Assembly (NCBI RefSeq): GCF_040214835.1
Contig: NZ_CP157874.1
Span: forward strand, 3,352,001 to 3,416,000
Length of the DNA stretch: 64,000 bases
Origin: Pseudomonas asiatica
GTDB taxonomy: Bacteria; Pseudomonadota; Gammaproteobacteria; Pseudomonadales; Pseudomonadaceae
Reading direction: 5' to 3'
How positions within the stretch are numbered: position 1 is the stretch's first letter; every line of letters starts with the position of its first letter. Position numbers and translations under genes: made by a program. This document shows positions 39,431-47,741 of this stretch, piece after piece. The notes under the pieces were generated by a model. It was not told the origin of the DNA. It searched no databases and was given only the letters and a program-made list of their open reading frames with translations.

Positions 39431-39464
39431 GCGCAAGGCCTTGCCATGGTGCAAGGCCTTGCGC
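39431..39464 (+). terminator. Perfect 14-bp-stem hairpin after the TonB receptor
   Basis: GCGCAAGGCCTTGC, a 6-nt loop and the exact complement begin 13 nt after the stop. There is no T tract, so it is either a weak terminator or an mRNA 3' stabiliser. Confidence 0.6.
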
Positions 39465-39522
39465 TGCATCTGGTGCAACGCAAGCGTTCACCGCTTCGCT
39501 TGAATGCAATATCCTGTGCAGA

Positions 39523-39553
39523 GTATGGCACCGGCCTTGCCGGTGTTCGCGGC
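39523..39553. repeat. Fragment of a class C REP spacer hairpin
   Basis: GGCACCGGCCTTGCCGGTGTTCGCGGC matches the spacer hairpin of the class C repeats but lacks both GGAGCGG arms. Confidence 0.55.
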
Positions 39554-39584
39554 GGGGAGTCCTGCGCCTCGGTAAGGAGAGCAT

Positions 39585-39884
39585 ATGAGCAGTAAACCGA
39601 TTCGCCCCTACACGTCCTGGGCGCTGACCACCCTGCTCGCCTTCAGCCTGGCACTCACCGCCGGCTGCTCCAGCAAAGCCAGCAAGGCCAGGTACGCGAC
39701 GCCCGCAACGGGCTCCAACTGTTTCGCCAAAGCTGTGCCCACCACCGGCGAAGGCGGCCTCGCGTGGGGCAATACGCTGAGCATTGCCCGGCAGAAATCG
39801 CTGAACAACTGCGTGCGTTATGCAAGCCGGTCAGGGGGCACACCGAAGACTTGCCAGGTGGTGATGGCCAAGTGCAAGAACTGA
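39585..39884 (+). CDS. Small lipoprotein of unknown function
   Basis: This 99-residue protein has a lipobox (SLALTAGC, modified Cys28) after a hydrophobic stretch. The mature part has three conserved-looking cysteines (SNCFAKA, LNNCVRYA, KTCQVVMAKCKN) plus the pattern AWGNTLSIARQKSLNNC...GGTPKTCQVV. Similar short secreted proteins occur in other Pseudomonas, but I know no function. Start ATG with GGAGAG upstream. It ends 17 bp before the convergent methyltransferase stop. Confidence 0.8.
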   Translation: MSSKPIRPYTSWALTTLLAFSLALTAGCSSKASKARYATPATGSNCFAKAVPTTGEGGLAWGNTLSIARQKSLNNCVRYASRSGGTPKTCQVVMAKCKN

Positions 39885-39901
39885 GCGCTTGGCCCGTGGG
39901 C

Positions 39902-40714
39902 TCAACCTCGAATGATCACCACTTCAAGGTACTCACTCGGCACCACCAACGACGACGCGCCGCCCACATTGCTTTCATTCAGCAATTGCGCCAGATCCCG
40001 CTCCAGCGCCCCGGCAGCTTCCGGCTCCAGCGAGGCAAACGCTTTGTGCACCGGCCCGTACCAGGTGCGGAACACCTCGATGAAATGCGCCGCCGAGCGA
40101 TAGCGGAAGTTGAAGTGCTGGCGGCTGACCTTCAATTCGCCCAGCGCCCCCTCGAACATCACGCGCAACTGTTCTTCATCACCCCAGCGTGAAGGCGGCA
40201 GAGCCCCGGCTGGTGGCGGTACATGCCGCCCGAGGGTCTTGAACATCTGCCCGACGAACCCTTGCGGGGTCCAGTTGGCCAGGCCGATCCGGCCGCCGGG
40301 CCGGCACACCCGGCCCAGTTCACGCGCGGCCTGGGCCTGGTCGGGCGCGAACATCACGCCGAAGGTGGACAGCACCGCATCGAATGTTCCATCGGCAAAC
40401 GGCAGCGCTTCGGCATCGGCAGTCTGGAACACCACATTGAGGTGCTCGGCCCGCGCACGTTCTTCACCGCGCTTTAGCAGCTCGGGCACATAGTCGGTGG
40501 AGGTGACACGGCAGCCGCGCCGGGCAGCAGCCAGGGTCGCATTGCCGTTGCCGGCGGCGACATCCAGCACCTGCTCGTCCCAGCGCAGGTCACAGGCTTC
40601 GGCCAGGCGCTCGCCAACCAGTTGCAGGGTGGTGCCGATTACCGCGTAGTCGCCACTGGCCCACGCGGCTTGCTGGCGGGCTTTGAGGGCATTGGTATCC
40701 AAAGGGGTGCTCAT
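39902..40714 (-). CDS. Class-I SAM-dependent methyltransferase
   Basis: This 270-residue Methyltransf_11-type enzyme has motif I VLDVAAGNGNATLAAARRG, the post-I acidic VTSTDYVPELL, motif II FDAVLSTFGVMFAPDQ and motif III RVCRPGGRIGLANWTPQGFVGQMF. The ATG at 40714 (MSTPLDTNALKARQQ) has AAGAAGG upstream and is preferred over a longer reading from 40762. The overall form is near the UbiE/CrpC-like group of small-molecule methyltransferases; the substrate cannot be inferred. It is a single gene, with a REP pair and an IS element upstream. Confidence 0.88.
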   Translation of the reverse strand: MSTPLDTNALKARQQAAWASGDYAVIGTTLQLVGERLAEACDLRWDEQVLDVAAGNGNATLAAARRGCRVTSTDYVPELLKRGEERARAEHLNVVFQTADAEALPFADGTFDAVLSTFGVMFAPDQAQAARELGRVCRPGGRIGLANWTPQGFVGQMFKTLGRHVPPPAGALPPSRWGDEEQLRVMFEGALGELKVSRQHFNFRYRSAAHFIEVFRTWYGPVHKAFASLEPEAAGALERDLAQLLNESNVGGASSLVVPSEYLEVVIIRG

Positions 40715-41152
40715 GGTCTGCGCCTTCTTGTTGTGCGCGGCCGAGGTCCTTCTGGCGGTCAACGCGCCATGGATCGAGGGGATGGGAGCAAAACGCTACG
40801 CGCCTGGCAGGCGAAGCGGCAAGACAGATTGGGGATAGCGGTTATTTGAAACCGATATATGAAGGCGATCGACGTCGTTGTAGGAGCGGCCTTGTGTCGC
40901 GATGGGCCGCAAAGCGGCCCCGGCAATATCAGCTTCAATGCCAAAACGGGGGCCGCTTTGCGGCCCATCGCGACACAAGGCCGCTCCTATGTATGGACTC
41001 GCCCACACTGTCTAGCTGCTTTTGAACATAGGAACCCGGTTGCATCTATGTATCAGGCCTGTTCGAGGAAGCTTTTTGCTTCTGGCCAACATCGTGGTGA
41101 GCTCGCAGCGTGCCGTTTACATTGAGGCCACTGCATCGGGCCTGTAGGAGCG
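40715..41152. repeat. Intergenic region with REP pair, class A (40879-40991)
   Basis: This gap holds the methyltransferase promoter region, an almost perfectly symmetrical class A REP pair (GGAGCGGCCTTGTGTCGCGA with TGGGCCGC arms) and, at its far end, a lone half-core CCTGTAGGAGCGG (41141-41153) immediately abutting the insertion sequence. About 130 bp between them shows no signal. Confidence 0.8.
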
Positions 41153-41242
41153 GAGGCATCAGTCTGCGACGGTCTTACCAGGGGTCAATGTTCACTAGCA
41201 GGGGTTGGAGCGCTTAGCGCCCCGGTGGCATTACTCGGTTGG
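41153..41242 (-). ncRNA. Candidate bridge-RNA region of the IS1111-like element
   Basis: In the IS1111 branch the guide (bridge) RNA is encoded in the non-coding end downstream of the transposase. Here that segment is 90 nt. On the minus strand it can form GGGGCGC-TAA-GCGCTCC (one G.U pair), and on the plus strand it has two direct AGGGGT copies 22 nt apart (TACCAGGGGTCAATG and TAGCAGGGGTTGGAG). The plus strand also contains GGAGCG, as in the adjoining REP core. RNA production is inferred only. Confidence 0.35.
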
Positions 41243-42346
41243 TCAGAGGCTCATGGCAGCCTCCGGGTTGCTGTTCGGTTTGTGTTGATAGACCTGGTCG
41301 TTCTGTAACAGGGCCCAGATAATGCGCAGATTTCGATTAGCCAGTCTGATCGCCGCTTCCTTGCGCCCAAGGCGGGATAGCCAGCGCAAGAGGCGGCGAT
41401 CGTCTGGCTGATCGGAATCAGGCCTTAGCTGACTCAAGACAGCATGTGCGCCCTGGATCATCAGGCTACGTATGTAGCCGTCACCTCGCTTGCTCATCCT
41501 GCCCAATCTGACTTTGTTTCCACTGCTGTGCTGATCGGGCACGATACCGAAGAAGGCGGAATACATTCGGCCACTGGCGAAGCGGCTGGGCTCGGTCTGT
41601 TTCGCCACGATCGCCGTGGCGATGATAGGGCCTACGCCACGAATGGTGACCAGTCGCTGTGCGACTTTATCCTCCCGGGCTGTCGCTTCGAGCCGTCTAC
41701 TGAGCCCCGCAATGCGTTCACCCAGAGACAGCCAGTCCGTCAACAGCTCATCGAGCAACTCACGCAATAGGTCGGGCAAAGGTAAAGAGGCATCCTCAAG
41801 AGACCGCGGCACATGCTTACCAATCGCAGCGTCGCCCTGTGGCATGGATACGCCATGCTCAAGCAGCAAACCACGTATCTGGTTACCCAGCGCGGTATGC
41901 CGCTTGATGTTGCCGCGGCGGATACGGTGCAGTGCTTGAATAGCCAGTGCTGTGGTGCTCTTGATCGATATCGAGGCAATACTGGTATCGCGACCGGCGC
42001 GCAAAATGGCATGGGTGTCGTTACGGTCGTTCTTCGCGCCGCTGCGGTGTTCGGCGACTCGTTGCGCAGGCAGGATGCGAACCGCATTACCTTTGGCCTG
42101 CAGCAGCCTTGCCCAGGCTTGTGCACCTGGGCCGCACTCCATCAAGACGGTCACTGTCGCTGGCAACCTGAGCAGGAAATCATGAAAGGCCTGACGGGAT
42201 TTGATGCGATCTTCGTAGATCACCCGACCGGTAGCATCCTCGCCTGCTAACTGAAAGACCTGCTTGGCCAGGTCTACACAGATGGTTGTGCAAAGCTCCA
42301 CATCAGTGGACGACAGGGAACCTTGCTTGGAACTATGCTTTTTCAT
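41243..42346 (-). CDS. IS110-family transposase (DEDD recombinase)
   Basis: This 367-residue transposase has an N-terminal RuvC-like DEDD domain: Asp in ICVDLAKQVF, Glu in LMECGPGAQAW, and the Asp pair in GAKNDRNDTHAI. A coiled mid-region follows, then the C-terminal transposase_20 domain with LVTIRGVGPIIATAIV and FGIVPDQHSSGNKVRLGRMSKRGDGYIRSLM, where the serine of the SSG motif is the proposed nucleophile. All domains are complete, so the element may be active. Codon use is a little less GC-rich than its neighbours, as expected for a mobile gene. Confidence 0.95.
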   Translation of the reverse strand: MKKHSSKQGSLSSTDVELCTTICVDLAKQVFQLAGEDATGRVIYEDRIKSRQAFHDFLLRLPATVTVLMECGPGAQAWARLLQAKGNAVRILPAQRVAEHRSGAKNDRNDTHAILRAGRDTSIASISIKSTTALAIQALHRIRRGNIKRHTALGNQIRGLLLEHGVSMPQGDAAIGKHVPRSLEDASLPLPDLLRELLDELLTDWLSLGERIAGLSRRLEATAREDKVAQRLVTIRGVGPIIATAIVAKQTEPSRFASGRMYSAFFGIVPDQHSSGNKVRLGRMSKRGDGYIRSLMIQGAHAVLSQLRPDSDQPDDRRLLRWLSRLGRKEAAIRLANRNLRIIWALLQNDQVYQHKPNSNPEAAMSL

Positions 42347-42443
42347 GGTCTCGCCCTCGCTGCCGTTGGCTTCTTAGAACGCCACCGTGGCACTGTGATG
42401 CCTCGGCGGGGGCGAGTCCATCGATTACAGGAGTAACGCGTGG

Positions 42444-44630
42444 TCAGGCCAGTTTGGCCCGGGCCGCGTGCAGCTTCTTGTAGCTTTCGATCAGGCGCAG
42501 GTGGCGATCGAGGCCTTCGAGCTTCATGCTGGTCGGGGTCAGGCCATGGAAGCGCACGCTGCCGTCCACCGAACCCAGCACCGCGTCCATGCGCGGGTTA
42601 CCGAACATGCGGCGGAAGTTGGCTTCGTAGTCGTCCATTTCCAGTTCGTCGTCCAGCAGCACTTCCAGCACCACATTCAGCGCCTGGTAGAACAGGCCAC
42701 GCTCGACGGTGTTGTCGTTGAACTGCAGGAACGCCTCGACCAGTTCCTTGGCGTCCTCGAAGCGCTGTACCGCCAGGCAGATCAGCAGCTTCAACTCGAG
42801 AATCGTCAGCTGGCCCCACACCGTGTTCTCGTCGAACTCCACGCCGATCAGCGTGGTGATGGTGGTGTAGTCATCCACATCGCAGTTGTCCAGGCGCTTG
42901 AGCAGCAGCTTGAGGGAACGGTTGTCCAGGCTGTGCAGGTTGAGGATGTCGGCGCGGAACGACAAGGCGCGGTTGGTGTTGTCCCAGATCAGGTCCTCGA
43001 CCGGGTAGATCTCCGAGTAACCCGGCACCAGGATGCGGCAGGCGGTGGCGCCAAGGTTGTCGTACACCGCCATGTACACTTCCTTGCCCAGGTCCTCGAG
43101 GATGCCGAACAGGGTCGCGGCTTCCTGCACGTTGGAGTCCTCGCCGTGGCCGGAGAAGTCCCACTCGACGAACTCGAAGTCGGCCTTGGCACTGAAGAAG
43201 CGCCACGACACCACGCCACTGGAGTCGATGAAGTGCTCGACGAAGTTGTTCGGCTCGGTCAGCGCATGGCTTTCGAAGGTCGGTTGCGGCAGGTCGTTCA
43301 AGCCTTCGAAGCTGCGGCCCTGCAGCAGTTCGGTGAGGCTGCGCTCCAGCGCCACTTCCAGGCTCGGGTGGGCGCCGAACGAAGCGAACACGCCGCCGGT
43401 GCGCGGGTTCATCAAGGTCACGCACATCACCGGGAACTCGCCACCCAGCGACGCATCCTTGACCAGCACCGGGAAGCCCTGCTCTTCCAGGCCCTGGATA
43501 CCGGCGACGATGGCCGGGTACTTGGCCAGCACTTCCCGCGGCACATCCGGCAGGCACAGCTCGCCTTCGAGGATTTCACGCTTCACGGCACGCTCGAAGA
43601 TTTCCGACAGGCACTGCACCTGCGCCTCGGCCAGGGTGTTGCCGGCGCTCATGCCGTTGCTGAGGAACAGGTTCTCGATCAGGTTGGACGGGAAGTACAC
43701 CACCTGCTGGTCGGACTGGCGCACGAACGGCAACGAGCAGATGCCGCGCGCGGTGTTGCCCGAGTTGGTGTCGTACAGGTGCGAGCCACGCAGCTCGCCG
43801 TCCGGGTTGTAGATTGCCAGGCAGTGCTCATCGAGGATCTCGGCCGGCAGCGCATCACGCGGGCCGGGTTTGAACCACTGCTCGTTCGGGTAGTGCACGA
43901 ACGGCGCGTTGGCCAGCTCCTCGCCCCAGAACTGGTCGTTATAGAAGAAGTTGCAGTTCAGCCGCTCGATGAACTCGCCCAGCGCCGAGGCCAGCGCGGC
44001 CTCCTTGGTCGCGCCCTTGCCGTTGGTGAAGCACATCGGCGACTGGGCGTCGCGCACATGCAGCGACCACACGTTGGGCACGATGTTGCGCCACGAGGCG
44101 ATCTCGATCTTCATCCCCAGCCCGGCGAGGATGCCCGACATGTTGGCGATGGTCTGCTCCAGCGGCAGGTCCTTGCCGGGGATGTAGGTGCTGGTGTCCG
44201 CCACCGGCATCAGCAGGCCCTGGGCATCGGCATCGAGGTTGTCGACCACTTCGATCACGAACTCGGGGCCGGTCTGCACCACCTTCTTCACCGTGCAGCG
44301 GTCGATGGAGCGCAGGATGCCTTGGCGGTCCTTCTCGGAAATGTCCTCGGGCAGCTCGACCTGGATCTTGAAGACCTGGTTGTAGCGGTTTTCCGGGTCG
44401 ACGATGTTGTTCTGCGACAGGCGAATGTTTTCGGTAGGGATGTCGCGGGTCTGGCAGTACAGCTTGACGAAGTAAGCCGCGCACAAGGCCGAAGACGCCA
44501 GGAAATAGTCGAACGGCCCCGGGGCCGAGCCATCACCCTTGTAGCGGATCGGTTGGTCGGCGATCACCGTGAAGTCGTCGAACTTGGCTTCGAGACGGAG
44601 ATTGTCGAGAAAATTAACCTTGATTTCCAT
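42444..44630 (-). CDS. OsmC-YcaO fusion protein
   Basis: This 728-residue two-part protein has an OsmC-like domain at residues 1-135 (GPFDYFLASSALCAAYFVKLYC, with Cys50 and a second candidate Cys near 112 in IDRCTVKK) and a YcaO domain in the middle (ALGEFIERLNCNFFYNDQFWG, LSEIFERAVKREI, FGAHPSLEVALERSLTELLQG), followed by a helical C-terminal extension (about 580-728). YcaO proteins are ATP-dependent backbone-amide activators. The C-terminus lacks the PxPxP tail of azoline-forming members, so this resembles E. coli YcaO, linked to ribosomal protein S12 methylthiolation. No precursor peptide, E1-like or TfuA partner is adjacent. An insertion sequence lies about 40 bp past its stop. Confidence 0.9.
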   Translation of the reverse strand: MEIKVNFLDNLRLEAKFDDFTVIADQPIRYKGDGSAPGPFDYFLASSALCAAYFVKLYCQTRDIPTENIRLSQNNIVDPENRYNQVFKIQVELPEDISEKDRQGILRSIDRCTVKKVVQTGPEFVIEVVDNLDADAQGLLMPVADTSTYIPGKDLPLEQTIANMSGILAGLGMKIEIASWRNIVPNVWSLHVRDAQSPMCFTNGKGATKEAALASALGEFIERLNCNFFYNDQFWGEELANAPFVHYPNEQWFKPGPRDALPAEILDEHCLAIYNPDGELRGSHLYDTNSGNTARGICSLPFVRQSDQQVVYFPSNLIENLFLSNGMSAGNTLAEAQVQCLSEIFERAVKREILEGELCLPDVPREVLAKYPAIVAGIQGLEEQGFPVLVKDASLGGEFPVMCVTLMNPRTGGVFASFGAHPSLEVALERSLTELLQGRSFEGLNDLPQPTFESHALTEPNNFVEHFIDSSGVVSWRFFSAKADFEFVEWDFSGHGEDSNVQEAATLFGILEDLGKEVYMAVYDNLGATACRILVPGYSEIYPVEDLIWDNTNRALSFRADILNLHSLDNRSLKLLLKRLDNCDVDDYTTITTLIGVEFDENTVWGQLTILELKLLICLAVQRFEDAKELVEAFLQFNDNTVERGLFYQALNVVLEVLLDDELEMDDYEANFRRMFGNPRMDAVLGSVDGSVRFHGLTPTSMKLEGLDRHLRLIESYKKLHAARAKLA

Positions 44631-45019
44631 GCGGGATTACCGTGATTTAAGCGTGCAAAACGAAATTGGCCGGCATTATCCGGGTTTTCGCTGCGGAAGT
44701 CCCCCTCACCTCCAAATGCGCTTTCTTGTAGGAGCGGCCTTGTGTCGCGATGGGCCGCAAAGCGGCCCCTTACAATACTGCATGCTGCCAAGATCCCGGG
44801 GCCGCTGCGCGCCCCATCGCGACACAAGGCCGCTCCTACAGGCGATAGCGCACATCGCCGCTTGCGCATTTCACCGAATTGCTTGCCTGATCCTCTGAAC
44901 CTGCCCCCGCCAGCAGACCAGCGGTCACCCCGCTGTGCTAGCGTTTCTGCACTGGGGAGCACCGTATTCCCCAATCAGAAGAAACCAAGCGACAGCAACC
45001 GTTGACGGGCAGGTGAACC
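44631..45019. repeat. 389-bp divergent intergenic region with REP pair, class A (44727-44840)
   Basis: This region lies between divergent ycaO-like and iorA genes. A class A REP pair sits in the middle. The remaining about 180 bp before iorA must hold its promoter; I see no clear -35/-10 or sigma-54 GG-N10-GC element. A REP pair between two 5' ends is unusual in this window. Confidence 0.75.
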
Positions 45020-45475
45020 ATGGAACTACGCATCAACCAGAAGACCTACCAGGTCGAGGCAGACGCCGACACGCCCCTGCTGTGGGTGATCCGCGATGAC
45101 CTGGGGCTGACCGGCACCAAGTATGGCTGCGGCCTGGCCCAGTGCGGCGCCTGTTCGGTGCTGGTGGACGGCAACGTAGTGCGCGCCTGCGTCACCCCGG
45201 TGGCCGGAGTGGTCGGGCGCGAGGTGACCACCATCGAGGCGATCGAGGCCGATGCCGTGGGCAAACGGGTGGTCGCGGCCTGGGTCGAGCACCAGGTGGC
45301 CCAGTGCGGCTACTGCCAGTCCGGCCAGGTAATGGCGGCCACGGCGCTGCTCAAGCACACGCCCAAGCCCAGTGACGCGCAGATCGAGGCAGCCATGGTC
45401 AACCTGTGCCGCTGCGGCACCTACAACGCCATCCATGCCGCCGTGCATGGGCTGGCCCAAGGGGAGAAGGCCTGA
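45020..45475 (+). CDS. iorA: Molybdenum hydroxylase 2Fe-2S subunit (IorA/CoxS type)
   Basis: This 151-residue electron-transfer subunit has four cysteines of the plant-type [2Fe-2S] cluster in YGCGLAQCGACSVLVDG and four of the second cluster in QCGYCQSGQ plus LCRCGTY. It has no export signal and is expected to travel folded with the Tat-tagged partner subunit. Its stop overlaps the start of iorB (TGATG). The name follows isoquinoline 1-oxidoreductase; in this branch with a cytochrome c the usual substrates are aldehydes or N-heterocycles. Confidence 0.93.
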   Translation: MELRINQKTYQVEADADTPLLWVIRDDLGLTGTKYGCGLAQCGACSVLVDGNVVRACVTPVAGVVGREVTTIEAIEADAVGKRVVAAWVEHQVAQCGYCQSGQVMAATALLKHTPKPSDAQIEAAMVNLCRCGTYNAIHAAVHGLAQGEKA

Positions 45476-47724
45476 TGAACACACCAGTCGATACCCCCGC
45501 CGAACTGCTCAGGCTGCAACTGGGCGAAACGGTCAACCTGTCGCGTCGGCGCTTTCTTGCCGGCACGGCTGTCGGTGCCCTGGTGCTGGGTTTCGGCCTG
45601 CCCATGGGGTCGGCCCGCGTGCAGGCAGCCGCCGCAGCGACCCCGGAGCGCGGCACCCAGGTGCCGGCGTTTCTGGAGATCCGCCCGGACGGCAAAGTGC
45701 GCCTGCTCAGCCCGTTCATGGAAGGTGGCCAAGGCCCCTTCACTGCCATGGCGCAGATCGTTGGTGAAGAGCTGGACGTCGACCCGGCCAATTTCGTGGT
45801 CGACAGCGCGCCGCCCGGCGAAGCTTATGTAGTGATGGAAAATGGCATGCGCATCACCGGCGGCAGCATGTCGGTGCGCATGAGCTACCCGACCATGCGC
45901 CGCCTGGGCGCCCTCGCCCGGGCCATGCTGCTGCAGGCGGGCGCCGAGCAGCTGGGCGTGCCGGTCGAAGAACTCTCCACCACGCCGGGCCACGTGGTAC
46001 ATACCACGACTGGCCGCTCCATCCCCTACGGTGAACTGGCCGGGCGGGCCATGGACCTGCCGGTGCCGGACCCGGCCAGCGTCAAGCTGCGCGACCCCAG
46101 CCAGTTTCGCTGGATCGGCAAGCCGGTACGTCGCCTGGATGCCTACGACAAGTCCACCGGCAAGGCTGTGTACAGCATCGATATCAAGGTTGACGGCATG
46201 CTCCACGCTGCCGTGCAGCACGCGCCGCGCCTGGGCATGACCGTCGGCAGCCTGCGCAACGAAGACCAGGTAAAGGCCATGAAGGGCGTGCATTCGGTGC
46301 ATCAGCTGCCGGGTGCCGTGGCGGTGGTTGCCGAACGCTGGTGGCACGCCAAGCGCGCGGTCGAAGCCATTCAGGTGGACTGGAAGGAGCCCGCGGCCGA
46401 TAGCCCGGTACGGCCAATGCCGGCCGACTTCTCCAGCGATGGCTGGCGCGAGCACCTGGCCACGGTCACGGGCCCGGCGCGCGACGACGAAAACCAGGGC
46501 GATGTGGCCGGCATGCTGGCCAGTGCCAAGACCCGGGTCGAGGCAACCTACCACAACCAGTACCTCAACCACGCCCAGCTGGAACCACCATCGGCACTGG
46601 CGCGCTTCAACCCGGACGGCACCCTGGAGGTGTGGCTGCCCAACCAGGCACCGGACATGTTCCGTGATGACATTGCCAAGCGCACCGGCCTGGCCCCGGC
46701 GCAGATCACCCTGCATTCGCCGTTGCTGGGTGGTTTCTTTGGCCGCCACTTCCTGTACGACTCGGCCAACCCCTACCCACAGGCCATTGCCCTGGCCAAG
46801 GCGGTCGGCCGGCCGGTGAAACTTATCTGGAGCCGCGAAGAGGAATTCCTCCGCGATGTGCTGCGCCCGGTCGCCGTGGTGAAGTTCCGCGCCGGGCTGG
46901 ATGCCGACGGCCTGCCGGTGGCCCTCGAAGCCGTGAGCGCCACCGAAGGCCCGACCGAAGCCATCGCTGGCAAGCAAGGCGAAAAACTCGACCCGACCGC
47001 GCTCGAAGGGCTGTCGGGCAAGTCCTACGCCATCGCCAACAAGCGCATCGCGCAGATCTACGTGAAAGGCCCGGCGATGCTCGGCTACTGGCGCTCGGTG
47101 GGCAACTCGCTGAACGACTTCTTCTATGAATCGTTCCTCGACGAACTGGCCGACAAAGGCGGCAAGGACCCGTTCGAACTGCGCCTGCACCTGCTGCGGG
47201 ACAACCAGCGCCTGACCAACCTGTTGCAGGCCGTCGCCGAACTGTCCGGCGGCTGGAAACGTGGGCCGTTCACCGCCGAGGATGGCAGCAAACGAGCGCG
47301 TGGCGTGGCCATGGCCTCGCCGTTCGGCTCGGAGGCAGCGGTCATTGCCGAGGTGTCGATCGAGAATGGCCAGGTCAAGGTGCACGACATCTGGCAGGCC
47401 ATCGACCCGGGCAGCATCGTCAACCCGGCGATCATCGAGCACCAGGTCAACGGCGCCGTCGCCCTGGGCCTGTCGCAGACACTGCTGGAAGAAGCGGTGT
47501 ACGTGGATGGCAAGCCGCGCGCGCGCAACTACGACCTGTACCCGATCCTGCCGCCGTCGCGCATGGCCAGGGTACATGTGCGCATTGTCGAAAGCGGGGC
47601 GAAGATGGGCGGCATCGGCGAGCCACCGTTGCCCGCAGTGGCACCGGCGGTGGCCAACGCAGTCGCACTGCTGACCGGCCAGCGCGTGCGCAGCCTGCCA
47701 TTGAGCCGCCATACCTTCAGCTGA
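45475..47724 (+). CDS. iorB: Molybdenum hydroxylase Mo-binding subunit (IorB type), Tat-exported
   Basis: This 749-residue xanthine-dehydrogenase-family catalytic subunit has a twin-arginine signal with SRRRFLAGTAVGALVLGFGL at about residues 22-41. Molybdopterin-binding loops include GGFFGRHFLYDSANPYPQA. The catalytic Glu716 is in GGIGEPPLPAVAPAVANA. The true ATG is 45475, coupled to iorA. It oxidises its substrate in the periplasm and passes electrons through the 2Fe-2S subunit to the cytochrome encoded next. I recall that the equivalent P. putida locus has been linked to aromatic or furan aldehyde oxidation, but the substrate is not visible in the sequence. Confidence 0.93.
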   Translation: MNTPVDTPAELLRLQLGETVNLSRRRFLAGTAVGALVLGFGLPMGSARVQAAAAATPERGTQVPAFLEIRPDGKVRLLSPFMEGGQGPFTAMAQIVGEELDVDPANFVVDSAPPGEAYVVMENGMRITGGSMSVRMSYPTMRRLGALARAMLLQAGAEQLGVPVEELSTTPGHVVHTTTGRSIPYGELAGRAMDLPVPDPASVKLRDPSQFRWIGKPVRRLDAYDKSTGKAVYSIDIKVDGMLHAAVQHAPRLGMTVGSLRNEDQVKAMKGVHSVHQLPGAVAVVAERWWHAKRAVEAIQVDWKEPAADSPVRPMPADFSSDGWREHLATVTGPARDDENQGDVAGMLASAKTRVEATYHNQYLNHAQLEPPSALARFNPDGTLEVWLPNQAPDMFRDDIAKRTGLAPAQITLHSPLLGGFFGRHFLYDSANPYPQAIALAKAVGRPVKLIWSREEEFLRDVLRPVAVVKFRAGLDADGLPVALEAVSATEGPTEAIAGKQGEKLDPTALEGLSGKSYAIANKRIAQIYVKGPAMLGYWRSVGNSLNDFFYESFLDELADKGGKDPFELRLHLLRDNQRLTNLLQAVAELSGGWKRGPFTAEDGSKRARGVAMASPFGSEAAVIAEVSIENGQVKVHDIWQAIDPGSIVNPAIIEHQVNGAVALGLSQTLLEEAVYVDGKPRARNYDLYPILPPSRMARVHVRIVESGAKMGGIGEPPLPAVAPAVANAVALLTGQRVRSLPLSRHTFS

Positions 47725-47741
47725 GCAGACAAGGACGCCCC

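Larger units (their letters stand above)
41153..42404 (-). mobile_element. IS110-family element, IS1111-like, with subterminal inverted repeats
   Basis: The element is about 1.25 kb with one transposase gene. Its ends are bounded by an imperfect 20-bp inverted repeat: GAGGCATCAGTCTGCGACGG at 41153-41172 and, on the other strand, GAGGCATCACAGTGCCACGG at 42385-42404 (16 of 20 identical). Inverted repeats near the ends are the mark of the IS1111 subgroup; IS110 proper lacks them. The left end abuts a REP half-core (CCTGTAGGAGCGG), consistent with P. putida IS110 elements that target REPs. The right flank shows no matching REP half. Non-coding segments are 90 nt after the transposase gene and 58 nt before it. 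Exact termini could be a few bases further out. Confidence 0.85.

Noticed and set aside
37277..39478. 733-codon minus-strand frame opposite the TonB receptor
   Set aside because: Val/His/Gln-rich shadow of the receptor gene without any motif.
42444..44630. YcaO gene considered as part of a thiazole/oxazole peptide (RiPP) cluster
   Set aside because: No precursor peptide, E1-like/ThiF protein, dehydrogenase or exporter is adjacent, and the C-terminus lacks the PxPxP end of azoline-forming YcaOs.
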